DNA of 64,000 nucleotides, taken from the NCBI RefSeq assembly GCF_014646055.1, contig NZ_BMMS01000005.1, positions 124,001 to 188,000 of the forward strand, read 5' to 3'. The stretch is from Wenjunlia tyrosinilytica. Lineage in GTDB: Bacteria; Actinomycetota; Actinomycetes; Streptomycetales; Streptomycetaceae. A program made the position numbers and the translations under genes. Positions 56,007 to 64,000 of this stretch are shown in pieces (position 1 is the stretch's first letter; every line of letters begins with the position of its first letter). The notes beneath the pieces are model-generated. The model did no database searches. It worked only from the letters and a program-made list of their open reading frames with translations, and was not told the DNA's origin.

Positions 56007-56549
56007 TCAGTCGGCCAGGGCGAAGGGCTCGGCGTACGCGAAGCGGCCGACCAATGAGGGCCTGTACGCGGTCAGCGGCCGGACCTGGAAGTACTCACCC
56101 CACGCGGGGTCCGGCGCGGTGATGCCGTACTCCGTGCTCGCCCGGAACCCGTACCGGCCGTAGTACGCGGGGCTGCCGAGAAGGGCCACCAGTGGCTCGT
56201 CCCGTGCGTCCGCCGCCCCCAGCACGGAGTGGACGAGCGCCAGGCCGACGCCGCGCCGCTGGTGGTCGGGGTGCACGCTGAGCGGGCCGAGCCCCAGGAC
56301 CGGGGCACCGTCGATGTGCGCGCGGGTGCAGACCACATGCCCGACGACCTCACCATGCCCGACGGCGTCACCGTCGCCGCCCACGGCCACCATCGACAGC
56401 GAGGGCAGCCACCCGTCGCAGGTGCGCAGCGCGTCGAGGACGGCGACTTCGACGGGTACCGGAGTCCGCGGCCGGGCGAAGGCCGCCGCGGTGACGGCAC
56501 GGACGGCGGGGACGTCGGCGGGGGCTTCACGTCGGATCAGCACCGGCAC
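56007..56549 (-). CDS. GNAT-family N-acetyltransferase
   Basis: The 180-residue protein carries the GNAT acetyl-CoA motif PLSVHPDHQRRGVGLALVHS (motif A, R-R-G-V-G) and SPAYYGRYGFR, then the YFQVRPL ending typical of the YhbS-like branch. The substrate is unknown. The start is unclear: GTG 56549 is used because the sequence before it has no GNAT character. A longer reading to 56648 exists, and no good ribosome-binding site is visible for either. Confidence 0.85.
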   Translation of the reverse strand: MPVLIRREAPADVPAVRAVTAAAFARPRTPVPVEVAVLDALRTCDGWLPSLSMVAVGGDGDAVGHGEVVGHVVCTRAHIDGAPVLGLGPLSVHPDHQRRGVGLALVHSVLGAADARDEPLVALLGSPAYYGRYGFRASTEYGITAPDPAWGEYFQVRPLTAYRPSLVGRFAYAEPFALAD

Positions 56550-56716
56550 AGTCTTGGGCTGCGGACGGTGGCGCCGCAAAGGGATTTCGGCTCCGGCCAC
56601 CCCCGGCACGCGCAGGTGTCCGCCCCCGATGGCTTCGGGGGCGGACACCTGCGTCAGATCGTCGCCGCGGGCACCGGATCGGCGCTCACGTCATCGCCGC
56701 GGGCAGCGGGGCGGCG

Positions 56717-57448
56717 TCAGCACGTCTTGTAGCCGTGGCCGTAGCGGTCCCAGCGGCACTCGTCCAGCCTGGAGCCGCGGTCGTTGCGCAGGACCACCTG
56801 ACCGCGCTGGTTGTCGTACAGGTGCCGGTTGCTGCCCTGATAGACGTCACTGCGGTTGTCGCGTCCGGACCCGGTGTGGACCACGACCTCTTCGCCCGTG
56901 CGCAGCCGCAGCCGGTCGAAGGTGTACGTGTGTCCCTGGCGGTCGGTGATGGTGTAGTCCTCCAGTTGCACGGAGCGGCGGCCGTTGTTGACCAGGGAGA
57001 CCCATTCGCCGTTCAGGCTCCGGTTGCGCTGCAGGTCGACTCCGCGGGCGTCGTACTGGATGGCCTCGAACACGACGGCGCCCCGCCTGCCGCGGCCCCA
57101 GCCGTCACCGCGGCCGCGGTCCCAGCCGTCGTCACGGGGGTCGCGGTCCCAGCCGTCGCCACGGCCGCGGTCCCAGCCGTCGTCACGGGGGTCGCGGTCC
57201 CAGCCGTCGTCACGGGGGTCGCGGCCCCGGCCGTCGTCACCGCGGTCCCGGCCGGCTTCGCCGCGGTCGCGCCCCCGGCTGTCGTCGCCGCGGTCGCGGT
57301 CGTGGTTCCAGGCGTGGCGGCCGCCCTCGCCGCGTTCGCGGCTGTGGTAGCCGTGGTCACGGCCGTCGGCGGTCGCGGGCAGCGCCGCGGCGCCGAGCAG
57401 GGCGCCGGCGGCCAGGAGGATGGCGCTGATTCGACGAGTACGGGACAT
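56717..57448 (-). CDS. Secreted lamin-tail-domain protein with Asp/Arg/Gly repeat linker
   Basis: This 243-residue protein has a signal peptide (ISAILLAAGALLGAAALPATA). A repetitive linker (about 30-125) built on RDPRDDGWDRGRGDGWDR units follows, then a C-terminal lamin-tail domain: VFEAIQYDARGVDL, GEWVSLVNNGRRSVQLEDY, YTFDRLRLRTGEEVVVHTGS and QGSNRHLYDNQRGQVVLRN. Bacterial LTDs are extracellular and often attach to nucleases or the cell surface. ATG 57448 is preferred because the signal peptide starts there. Confidence 0.88.
   Translation of the reverse strand: MSRTRRISAILLAAGALLGAAALPATADGRDHGYHSRERGEGGRHAWNHDRDRGDDSRGRDRGEAGRDRGDDGRGRDPRDDGWDRDPRDDGWDRGRGDGWDRDPRDDGWDRGRGDGWGRGRRGAVVFEAIQYDARGVDLQRNRSLNGEWVSLVNNGRRSVQLEDYTITDRQGHTYTFDRLRLRTGEEVVVHTGSGRDNRSDVYQGSNRHLYDNQRGQVVLRNDRGSRLDECRWDRYGHGYKTC
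57075..57290. repeat. Coding tandem repeats in the lamin-tail protein linker
   Basis: Units of about 24-48 bp based on CCAGCCGTC(G/A)TCACGGGGGTC repeat four or more times across this stretch. They encode alternating RDPRDDGWD and RGRGDGWD on the minus strand. Copy number probably varies between strains. Confidence 0.75.
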
Positions 57449-57958
57449 AGTGGCCCCACTTTCTTCTCCGGGACACGGCGTTGCCGGGCCCCAAGGACTG
57501 GTACTCGCTTCCTCACCCGGAGGAAGCGGAATCAGGTCTATCGCTTCCGGATCGGGCGAATCACCCAACACCGCCCCCTGTTACCGAGTCAGGACATATC
57601 CACCACACGGCCACGCGGCGGCCGGACGGCCGAACGCCCTTCGCCGTTCGGCTCGATTCCGTCGGCGGATCCACCACGAGGACAGCGATGCGGGCCCGGT
57701 CAAGGGCCGTGCGGCCCCTGGATCCGCCGCGGGGAACCTTGGCCCGATCCTGCGGGTCGCACTTCCGCCAAGGGGCCGGTGGGGATGAACTGTGCAAGCC
57801 TGTGCTGCACACGGTGCACGACACATCACAATGAGTGAGGCCGCGCCACAAGCGCGGGCCATGACTCCCCGCCGGACCACTCGGACGCAGGCGACGCCCC
57901 CGTCGGTCACCACCGGCCACCGGGTTCTCCGGCACCCACACCCCCGTAAGGAGCAGGC
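57449..57958. other. 510-bp gap with regulatory-looking elements but no gene
   Basis: No frame has family resemblance. A perfect 8-base hairpin (GCCGAACG/CGTTCGGC) lies at 57629-57652, and a cluster of GTGCAC-like words including GTGCTGCAC (57802-57810) and GTGCAC (57814-57819) precedes the winged-helix gene. These may be regulator sites. Promoters for the divergent genes on each side must lie here. Confidence 0.5.
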
Positions 57959-58354
57959 ATGCCCGTGCGCTATCTCCGGGTTCACAGCAAACACACCGTG
58001 ATACCGGACGACGCGAGCCGTCCGGCCGCGAAGCGGCAACCGATCCCCGACCCCCCGGCGAAGGGTGTTCACGTCGACGGGGAACAGCGCATCGCCTGGG
58101 TGGCCGGCCGCCGGCTCACCCTGACCTTCCTCGAGTTCGAGCTCCTCGCCTATCTCGTCGCCCACCCCCGCCGGGTCCACACCCGTGCCCAGTTGATGGC
58201 CGCCGTGTGGGGCCAGCCCCCGGTGGGGGACATCCGCACCGTCGATGTGCATGTGGCCCGCCTGAGGCGCAAGCTCGGCCCCGACCATCGAGCCACGATC
58301 GCCACGGTCCGCCAGGTCGGCTACACCTTCGACCCGCGCCTGGCGAAGTCATGA
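57959..58354 (+). CDS. Stand-alone OmpR/PhoB-type winged-helix protein
   Basis: This 131-residue protein has no receiver domain. Residues about 45-125 form an OmpR-type winged helix: [19 protein letters not shown] (alpha1-2), [20 protein letters not shown] (recognition helix) and TVRQVGYTF (wing). It probably acts as a DNA-binding regulator without phosphorylation. ATG 57959 has AAGGAG at ideal spacing. Its targets are unknown; it stands alone. Confidence 0.9.
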   Translation: MPVRYLRVHSKHTVIPDDASRPAAKRQPIPDPPAKGVHVDGEQRIAWVAGRRLTLTFLEFELLAYLVAHPRRVHTRAQLMAAVWGQPPVGDIRTVDVHVARLRRKLGPDHRATIATVRQVGYTFDPRLAKS

Positions 58355-58401
58355 GTTGCCCGGCTTTGATAAGGGTGCGGCGCCGGTTCTAGAGTCATGG
58401 C

Positions 58402-58776
58402 ATGGCCACAGACGAGGGGACCGTCCGGATCGACAGCTGGATCTGGTCCGTGCGGCTCACGAAGACCCGCTCGATGGCCGCCTCGGCCTGCCGCGCGGGT
58501 CACGTGCGCGTCAACGGCGAACGCGTCAAGCCGGCCCACGCGGTCAGGACGGGCGACGAGGTACGGCTGCGCCACGCCGGACGCGACAGGATCGTGGTGG
58601 TCTCCCGCGTCGTGAGGAAGCGGGTCGGGGCGGCCGTCGCCGCGCAGTGCTTCGTCGACAACAGCCCGCCCCCGCCGGCGCCCGAGACCGTCGCCGCGGT
58701 CGGCCACCGCGACCGCGGCGCGGGGCGTCCGACGAAGCGCGACCGTCGGGAGATGGAGCGCCTGCGAGGCGTCTGA
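58402..58776 (+). CDS. S4-domain RNA-binding protein (Hsp15/HslR-like)
   Basis: This 124-residue protein has an S4 RNA-binding domain at 8-65 (RIDSWIWSVRLTKTRSMA, then CRAGHVRVNGERV and GDEVRL), followed by a basic tail ending TKRDRREMERLRGV. HslR proteins bind stalled 50S subunits carrying peptidyl-tRNA. ATG 58402 is the first one, 20 bases after a TCTAGAGT-like element. Length and tail fit the family. Confidence 0.9.
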   Translation: MATDEGTVRIDSWIWSVRLTKTRSMAASACRAGHVRVNGERVKPAHAVRTGDEVRLRHAGRDRIVVVSRVVRKRVGAAVAAQCFVDNSPPPPAPETVAAVGHRDRGAGRPTKRDRREMERLRGV

Positions 58777-58886
58777 GCACGCGGCGAAAGGCGTCCGGAA
58801 ACATCTGCCGAGAAAAGAGTTCAGCCGTTCTCCGCGTCCGTGCGGCGGCCCGAAGGTCCATGGGTGCGTTGGTACGGGTCGGGGCC

Positions 58887-59217
58887 ATGCCGGAGTCGAG
58901 TGGACCGAGTACGGCGCTGAACGGCCCCGTGACCGCGGACGATGCCGAACTGGCCGTGCGGCTCGCGGTGACCACCCTGCATGCGGCGAGGGACGCGGAC
59001 TGGAGCACTGCGCCGAGGGTCTCGGGCTGCCCTGGGAGCCGCCCGCCGATCCCTGCGGGCGGACACCGGCCCGCCTGTTCCCCGACGCGGCGCGGGACAC
59101 CGACCGTTGGCGCACACTGCTGTGGGCCACGGACCGCACCGAACTGCCGGGCCACCCCCGGCTGATCTCCTGGCGCTGGTACGGCGCGCCCCGCGGCCCG
59201 GCGCCGCGCCGTAGGCG
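58887..59217 (+). pseudogene. Maleylpyruvate isomerase/DinB-like gene with large internal deletion
   Basis: From 58887 the frame reads like the start of a mycothiol-dependent maleylpyruvate isomerase-type protein (TADDAELAVRLAVTTLHAAR) up to about 59010. From 59015 a different frame gives the C-terminal end of the same family (EGLGLPWEPPADP, then ELPGHPRLISWRWYGAPR). More than a hundred codons between are missing and the two parts are out of frame, so no functional protein results. The rest of 59218-59517 has no gene. Confidence 0.75.
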
Positions 59218-59517
59218 CGGAGTCCACCTCCGCGCGGGTCCGATCGTCCTGCGTCTTGAGGGATCGTCGTCAGGGACCGCCTTCACGAACCGCCTTTACC
59301 GACCGCCTCCACCGACCGCCTCCGCTGTGGGCGCATCGCCCGCGGAAATCCGCTCACTTCCCGGTCGTTGTTTGCGGTGCTGGGGTGACAGGGGACTATG
59401 CCTACAGGCACGATGGTGTATGACCGTGCGGCCTACGGTGCGTGAACGGGCAGTGTCCGTATGCCGCCGCCACCTTCGGGTTGAATACTGCGGTGCGGCA
59501 GGAGGAGGGCGCGGGCG

Positions 59518-59970
59518 ATGGCAGTGGGAAAGGTACGCCGCCTGCCGGGACTGCCGTCGGCGGTCGGACGGCTCCGCGGCACCAGACGTGCCGCCGAACC
59601 GGACAAGGCGCTGTGGCACGCCGCGTGGGGGGCTCATGTGGAGCTTTCCTGCCGGCTTCCGCTCGCGGCACCCGAGGATCTGGCCTTCTACGCCGACACC
59701 GATCTCCACGAGGACGCCGAGGCGATCGCCCTGGCCGTCGCACGTCTGCTGACAGCGGGCACACCCGGTCCGGCCCTGAGGCACGCCGCCGAGCAGGCGC
59801 AGTCGGCCCTGCGCGCCCTGGCGTCCTGCAGCGGCTCGGCGCTGGTGGCCGCGATGACGTCCGCGGCGCCCGGCCTTCGAGCGCTGAACCAGCAACTGCG
59901 TGACCATGTCGGCTCCGACGTGATCATTCCCACCAGCCCCTGGAACAGCCCGGGCAGAACCCAGTCGTAG
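59518..59970 (+). CDS. Hypothetical protein, helical, 150 residues
   Basis: This 150-residue protein is mostly helical and Ala/Leu-rich, with HAAEQAQSALRALASC and SAAPGLRALNQQL stretches, no signal peptide and no membrane segment. ATG 59518 has AGGAGGG eight bases upstream, which supports a real gene. No family is recognised. Confidence 0.7.
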   Translation: MAVGKVRRLPGLPSAVGRLRGTRRAAEPDKALWHAAWGAHVELSCRLPLAAPEDLAFYADTDLHEDAEAIALAVARLLTAGTPGPALRHAAEQAQSALRALASCSGSALVAAMTSAAPGLRALNQQLRDHVGSDVIIPTSPWNSPGRTQS

Positions 59971-60150
59971 CCTCGCGGAACTCCCACCGCCCTGCCCGCC
60001 GGCGGCCGTTCACCCCTGCCCTCCCGGTTGTGCTGTGCGTCACCAAGTGAGCACAGTCGGCCCCGAAGCCGTAATCCTGTAGGAGCGCACGGCCGTGGTG
60101 GGGCCGTGCGCACGGCTCGCAGAGAGCACCGAGAACAGGGGGGCGGGAGC

Positions 60151-60300
60151 GTGACCGGTGATCCGGATTCCCGTGGTCGACGCGTCGTCGGGCTGCGTGG
60201 CCTACGGCTGGCACGGCGTCATGCCGGGGCTCTGACACTGCTGGTACTGCTGATCGTGTGTGCGGCGGCGGCCGTGTGGCCGCTGCTCTCGTTGATGTAG
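60151..60300 (+). CDS. Single-pass small membrane protein, 49 residues
   Basis: This short protein has a basic N-terminal half (GLRGLRLARRHAG) and one C-terminal helix, ALTLLVLLIVCAAAAVWPLL, ending close to the stop. GTG 60151 follows GGGAG. It is probably a real membrane peptide; its role is unknown. The next 430 bases contain the DHFR-like remnant. Confidence 0.6.
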   Translation: MTGDPDSRGRRVVGLRGLRLARRHAGALTLLVLLIVCAAAAVWPLLSLM

Positions 60301-60354
60301 GGGTCCGGCGCGATGACGCAGCCGCATCGATGCGGGTCGTCGAGTGCCTCTGCC

Positions 60355-60560
60355 GCTCGAGGTCGAAGGAGCCGTACGTGGGCCTCCCGACCGGCTGGCA
60401 GGTGTTGAAGGCGCCTGTACCGGTACGCCTGTACCTGTACACCTGTACCGGTGGTGCTGCTGCCCGCGGGCCCTGAGCGCGGTCGGCAGGACCCCGTCGG
60501 CGAACAGGCGCTTCCCGCCGCCGAGTACGAGGTCCGGGCTTGCTTGCCGAGTGCCCTCTC
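60355..60560 (-). pseudogene. Remnant of a DHFR/RibD C-terminal-domain protein
   Basis: On the minus strand, about 60472-60537 reads DLVLGGGKRLFADGVLPTAL, the strand-loop typical of RibD-like reductases. About 60357-60425, in another frame, reads GAFNTCQPVGRPTYGSFDLE, the usual end of that family. A GTAC-rich repeat (CCTGTACCGGTACGCCTGTACC and so on, 60412-60450) separates them and carries the frameshift. The N-terminal two thirds are missing. The rest of 60561-60732 is non-coding. Confidence 0.65.
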
Positions 60561-60732
60561 GAGGGCCTTCTCGAGCCCCTCTCTCCGTCGGACTCCTTCG
60601 CGGCGTGGAACTCATCGGTCCTCGGAGCGTCGGCTCCCAAGGGGAATAATCTGAAGATTTTACGCATATCACCCATCCGCCTCCCCCTCTGATCCGTATT
60701 CCTTTGTAGTCGCCTTCAGGAAGGAGAAGATC

Positions 60733-60864
60733 ATGGGGCTCTTCAGCCACGTGACTCCGGCACACCGGCGTCACCATGACAAGGGAACCTCGAAGACCTC
60801 GAAGAGCACGGTCACCAAGCGTCGTCGTCACCGTCGTCGCACGTCGTCGCATTCGCACGGCTGA
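60733..60864 (+). CDS. Small, highly basic peptide, 43 residues
   Basis: The peptide reads MGLFSHVTPAHRRHHDKGT then a Lys/Ser-rich stretch and KRRRHRRRTSSHSHG; about 40 percent of residues are Arg, Lys or His. It has a very good AGGAAGGAGA ribosome-binding site and an unusually AT-rich upstream leader, which argue for real, strong expression. It precedes an ABC exporter and a protein-kinase gene. It has no family I recognise; a nucleic-acid-binding peptide or a peptide precursor are both possible. Confidence 0.7.
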   Translation: MGLFSHVTPAHRRHHDKGTSKTSKSTVTKRRRHRRRTSSHSHG

Positions 60865-60945
60865 TGACGTCGGGGCCGACCCGATCCGGGGCCGGGGGCC
60901 CACTCCCGGCCCCGGTTGTCACCGCGCTCTGCCAGGACACGTGAG

Positions 60946-62793
60946 ATGAAGCGCGTCGTGCGGTCCGCTCTGCGGCGGCTGCTGTACGTGGCCGAGGACC
61001 ACAACGCCGTCGTCGCGGCGGCGCCGCCCATCTCCCTGCCGGACGTCTTCCGGCGGTTCTGGCCCTACACCCGCGGTGGCCGGCGCTGGATCGTGCTGAT
61101 CATCGCCTTCAGCATGATCGGGCCGGTCATCGAGGCGGCCGAGATCTGGCTCTTCAAGATCGTCGTGGACGACATGCTCGTCCCGCACGACCTGGGGCTG
61201 TTCGTGCCGATCGCGGGCGCCTATCTCGGGCTGACCCTGCTCTCGGGCGTTTTCGCGTTCGGCGACGATGTGACATCCGGCTGGGTGAGCGAGCGCTTCC
61301 TGCTCACCCTGCGGTCGGATGTGTTCCGGCATGTCCAGGGCCTGTCGCTGGGCTTCTTCGAGCGGCGGCGGCTCGGTGACCTGCTCTCCCGCGTCACCGG
61401 GGACATCGACACGGTCGAGACCTTCCTGCTCTCCGGCATGTCGAACGCCATCTGGTACGGAACGCAACTCGCCGTCTTCCTCGGCCTGCTGTTCTACCTC
61501 CAGTGGGATCTGACGCTGCTCGCCCTCGTCATCGCGCCGATGTTCTGGTTCGCCGCACGGCGCTTCTCCCGCCTCATCAAGGCCGCCTCGCGTGAGCGCC
61601 GCCGCCGCAGCGGCTCGATCAGCGCGATCACCGAGGAGGTGCTCGGCAATGTCGCCCTGGTGCAGGCGTACAACCGTCAGGACTGGGAGCACGGACGGTT
61701 CGAGCGCGAGAACCGCGGCAGGTTCGAGGCCGCCATGGCCTCGACAAGGATCCGTGCCCTGTTCGGGCCGGTCATCGACCTCATCGAGATGATCGGCGCG
61801 CTGATCGTCATGGGCCTGGGCACATGGGAGCTGGCGCGGGGGCACCTCTCACTCGGTGGCCTGATGGTCTTCCTCGGACTGCTGAGCAGGCTGTACAGCC
61901 CGATCCGCGATCTGTCGCGCCTCAACAACACCTTCTACTCGGCGTCCGCCTCCGGGGAGCGGATCATCGAACTGCTCGACCAGCACCCGCAGGTCGTCGA
62001 GGCGGCCGACCCCGGGCTGCTGGGGCGCGCCCGCGGGGACGTGGAGTTCGACGCCGTCTCGTTCAGCTATCCGCAGACCGCGCAACCGGCGCTGCGGGGC
62101 GTCTCGTTCCGGGCGGCACCCGGTGAGACGCTCGCCGTGGTCGGGCCGAGCGGCGCCGGGAAGTCCACCGCCGCCAAGCTGCTCCTGCGCTTCTACGACC
62201 CGGACGCGGGTGCCGTACGGATCGACGGGATCGACCTGCGCGATCTGCGGCTCCGCGAACTGCGTGACAACGTCGCCGTGGTCCTCCAGGAGACCCTGGT
62301 CTTCCACGGCACGGTGCGGGACAACATCGCCTACGGCCGCCCGGACGCGAGTGAGGCGCAGATCCTCGCGGCGGCCCGCGCCGCGGACGCGGACGAGTTC
62401 ATCGGCGAACTGCCGGAGGGCTACGACACGCTGGTGGGCCAGCGCGGGCGGCTGCTGTCCGGGGGGCAGCGTCAACGCCTGGCGATAGCCCGCGCCATGA
62501 TCCGTGACGCGCCCGTCCTCATCCTGGACGAGCCGACGACCGGGCTCGACGCCGAGTCGGGGCGGCGGATCCTGGAGCCGCTGCGACGGTTGATGCACGG
62601 TCGGACGACGATCGTCATCTCGCACAACCTGCTGACCGTCCGCGACGCCACCCGGATCGTGGTGCTGGACCACGGCCGGGTGGCCGAGGACGGAACCCAC
62701 GACGAACTGCTCGCCCACCGCGCGGCGTACGCGCGGCTGTACCGGCTGCACGGACCCGCGGACGGCGCGCCCACCCTCACGGTGCTGTCATGA
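60946..62793 (+). CDS. ABC transporter, fused permease and ATPase (exporter type)
   Basis: In this 615-residue protein, residues 40-340 are the six-helix exporter domain and residues 365-600 are the ATPase. The ATPase has Walker A GPSGAGKST, the signature LSGGQRQR, Walker B PVLILDEPTTGLD and the switch VISHN. It is of the homodimeric half-transporter type, exporting lipids, peptides or drugs at ATP cost. ATG 60946 has AGGA upstream; a TTG at 60916 is in frame but unlikely. The stop overlaps the kinase start as ATGA. Confidence 0.93.
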   Translation: MKRVVRSALRRLLYVAEDHNAVVAAAPPISLPDVFRRFWPYTRGGRRWIVLIIAFSMIGPVIEAAEIWLFKIVVDDMLVPHDLGLFVPIAGAYLGLTLLSGVFAFGDDVTSGWVSERFLLTLRSDVFRHVQGLSLGFFERRRLGDLLSRVTGDIDTVETFLLSGMSNAIWYGTQLAVFLGLLFYLQWDLTLLALVIAPMFWFAARRFSRLIKAASRERRRRSGSISAITEEVLGNVALVQAYNRQDWEHGRFERENRGRFEAAMASTRIRALFGPVIDLIEMIGALIVMGLGTWELARGHLSLGGLMVFLGLLSRLYSPIRDLSRLNNTFYSASASGERIIELLDQHPQVVEAADPGLLGRARGDVEFDAVSFSYPQTAQPALRGVSFRAAPGETLAVVGPSGAGKSTAAKLLLRFYDPDAGAVRIDGIDLRDLRLRELRDNVAVVLQETLVFHGTVRDNIAYGRPDASEAQILAAARAADADEFIGELPEGYDTLVGQRGRLLSGGQRQRLAIARAMIRDAPVLILDEPTTGLDAESGRRILEPLRRLMHGRTTIVISHNLLTVRDATRIVVLDHGRVAEDGTHDELLAHRAAYARLYRLHGPADGAPTLTVLS

Positions 62794-63758
62794 CCGAGAC
62801 CAAGACCGGGACAAGGGCGGTTCAGCTGCCTCCTCTGCCCCCCGGGACGGCAGTGGCCCCCGGGTACGAGGTCCTGGCCCATCTGTCCAGGACCGGCTGG
62901 CTGGACCTGTACGACACCTGGAGCGAGGAGCGGATGTGCCGCTGCGTGGTGAAGGTGCTGCGCCCGGATCGCAGGGACGAGCCGAGGCTGCGCCGGCGCC
63001 TGGTGCGGGAGGGACGATGGCTCGAGGCGTTCGCGCACCCCCATCTGGTGCGGGCGTACGAGACGGTGGAGTCGCCGGAGCCGTTCGTCGTCCTGGAGAC
63101 GCTCACCGGGGAGACCCTCTCGCATCTCGTCCACCGCCTGCGGCACCGGATGGCCGCCCGGGACGTGGCGTTCCTCGGCCTGCATCTGTGCTCCGCGACG
63201 CACTACCTGCACAGCCGGGGGCTGCTGCACCTGGACATCAAGCCGTCGAACGTCGTGGTGGACCGCCGCCTGGCGAAGGTGCTCGACCTGAGCGTCGCGC
63301 GGGCGCCGGGGCCGGCGCCTCCCGGGGTCGGCACCTTCTGCTATCTGGCTCCCGAGCAGGCACGCGGGGGGACGCTCTCCTGCGCGGCGGACGTCTGGGG
63401 AATCGGCGTGACGATGTACGAGGTCGCCACCGGTGAGGTCCCCTTCGACGAGGGCGAGACCTACGAGGTCGGCGGCGACGTGAGCGACGGGACGTCCCTC
63501 GGATCCGCGGCCGGGGTGCCTGCCGGCCGGTCGTGGCAGTCCGCGGTCGGCGGGGACGGCTGGTATCCGCAGCTCGAGGACCGCGCCCCGCCGGTCGGGT
63601 CCCGGCGCAACCTTCCGCGCGGACTCGCCGAGGCGATCGACCGCTGCCTCGAGCCCGGCCCCGGGGACCGGCCGACGGTCGGCGAACTGGCGCAGACCCT
63701 GGACGGGCTGCTGCCGTACGGCCGGCGCGATGTTCCCCAGGAGCCGGAGGCCGACTGA
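62790..63758 (+). CDS. Serine/threonine protein kinase
   Basis: This 322-residue protein has a kinase domain at about 25-300: Lys55 in VVKVL, catalytic loop H147-L-D149-I-K151-P, Asp166 in VLDLSVAR (DLS replaces DFG) and GTFCYLAPEQARGG. The key Asp and Lys residues are kept, so it may be active, though HLD and DLS are atypical. There is no membrane segment or sensor domain. It overlaps the ABC exporter by 4 bp, so it may control or modify the exporter. Confidence 0.88.
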   Translation: MTETKTGTRAVQLPPLPPGTAVAPGYEVLAHLSRTGWLDLYDTWSEERMCRCVVKVLRPDRRDEPRLRRRLVREGRWLEAFAHPHLVRAYETVESPEPFVVLETLTGETLSHLVHRLRHRMAARDVAFLGLHLCSATHYLHSRGLLHLDIKPSNVVVDRRLAKVLDLSVARAPGPAPPGVGTFCYLAPEQARGGTLSCAADVWGIGVTMYEVATGEVPFDEGETYEVGGDVSDGTSLGSAAGVPAGRSWQSAVGGDGWYPQLEDRAPPVGSRRNLPRGLAEAIDRCLEPGPGDRPTVGELAQTLDGLLPYGRRDVPQEPEAD

Positions 63759-63845
63759 GGCGGGCAACCGTCGCGGTCACCGCTGACGTCTCCGGTGCGG
63801 GTCGTCCACGTCATCCGCGGCGGCCGGACGTCGCCGACGTGGTCA

Positions 63846-63890
63846 CCGCGCCGGGCGGGGCTCCCCTCGTCAGGGCCCAGCCCGGCGCGG
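63846..63890. terminator. Hairpin between the kinase and acyl-CoA dehydrogenase genes
   Basis: Perfect 11-base arms CCGCGCCGGGC (63846-63856) and GCCCGGCGCGG (63880-63890) flank a 23-base loop between convergent genes. It is probably bidirectional termination; the long loop lowers confidence. Confidence 0.45.
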
Positions 63891-63895
63891 CGGGT

Positions 63896-64000
63896 TCACA
63901 GGCCCATCGATTTGGCGATGACGCTCTTCATGACCTCGCTGGTGCCTCCGTAGATCCGGAAGACCCGGTTGTCGGTGTAGAGGCGGGCGATGGGGTACTC
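63896..64000 (-). CDS. Acyl-CoA dehydrogenase, 3' end only
   Basis: The last 34 codons are present before the window edge. They read EYPIARLYTDNRVFRIYGG, TSEVMKSVIAKSMGL and a stop, which is the standard C-terminus of acyl-CoA dehydrogenases (the RIYGGTSE motif binds the FAD/acyl region). The gene continues beyond 64000. It probably acts in fatty-acid or branched-chain acyl-CoA oxidation. Confidence 0.88.
   Translation of the reverse strand, partial: EYPIARLYTDNRVFRIYGGTSEVMKSVIAKSMGL

Noticed and set aside
57070-57300. CRISPR-like array in the repeat stretch
   Set aside because: The repeats are in-frame coding repeats without unique spacers of constant length.

Overview
The window reads as chromosomal DNA of a Streptomyces or close relative. 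It has very high GC with G/C-biased third codon positions, frequent GTG starts and ATGA/GTGA gene overlaps, and typical streptomycete housekeeping genes on both flanks. No tRNA, rRNA, CRISPR array, transposase, integrase or phage gene was seen.

Left flank (1-10 kb): a DUF1304 membrane protein with its TetR regulator and operator; a hotdog thioesterase; a glycerophosphodiesterase; a spermidine-synthase-like protein downstream of an ABC-F ATPase; an AraC-type regulator remnant; a TVP38/VTT membrane protein; a Sir2 deacylase; a flavin-reductase-like protein; a divergent CadI/ArsI-arsR pair; and a methyltransferase.

Central island (about 10.4-53.7 kb): almost every gene looks like part of an NTP-dependent, caspase-like or TIR-type immune or signalling apparatus. 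(a) Four consecutive + strand genes (10388-23688) carry CHAT-type caspase-like regions plus STAND-like NTPase regions. Only the first keeps the His/Cys dyad, and only the fourth keeps a textbook P-loop. (b) A convergent eight-gene minus-strand operon (41347 down to 23704) encodes a HEAT-repeat CHAT protease with an intact dyad, a small membrane protein, a secreted/anchored vWA protein, a tubulin-like GTPase, a two-TM protein, a pseudokinase, a zinc-ribbon P-loop GTPase and a tail-anchored protein with a Thr/Gly/Glu low-complexity linker. (c) After two SRPBCC genes and a small membrane protein comes a divergent pair, a SLATT/DUF4231-like membrane protein and a NACHT-LRR protein. (d) Next is a run of MoxR AAA+ ATPase, vWA-like protein with degenerate MIDAS, propeller plus dead GH13-like protein, and TIR protein, closed by a strong hairpin. 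I infer that (a) and (b) are one composite system of sensors, scaffold, switch GTPase and proteases, and that (d) is a MoxR/vWA-type ternary system with TIR as effector.

Right flank (54-64 kb): a polyprenyl-synthetase-like protein, an AlkB-like oxygenase, a GNAT acetyltransferase, a lamin-tail secreted protein, a lone OmpR-type winged helix, an S4 RNA-binding protein, two decayed genes (maleylpyruvate isomerase-like and DHFR/RibD-like), several small proteins, a very basic 43-residue peptide followed by an ABC exporter and a Ser/Thr kinase, and the 3' end of an acyl-CoA dehydrogenase.

Functions come from motif reading only. No database search was run.
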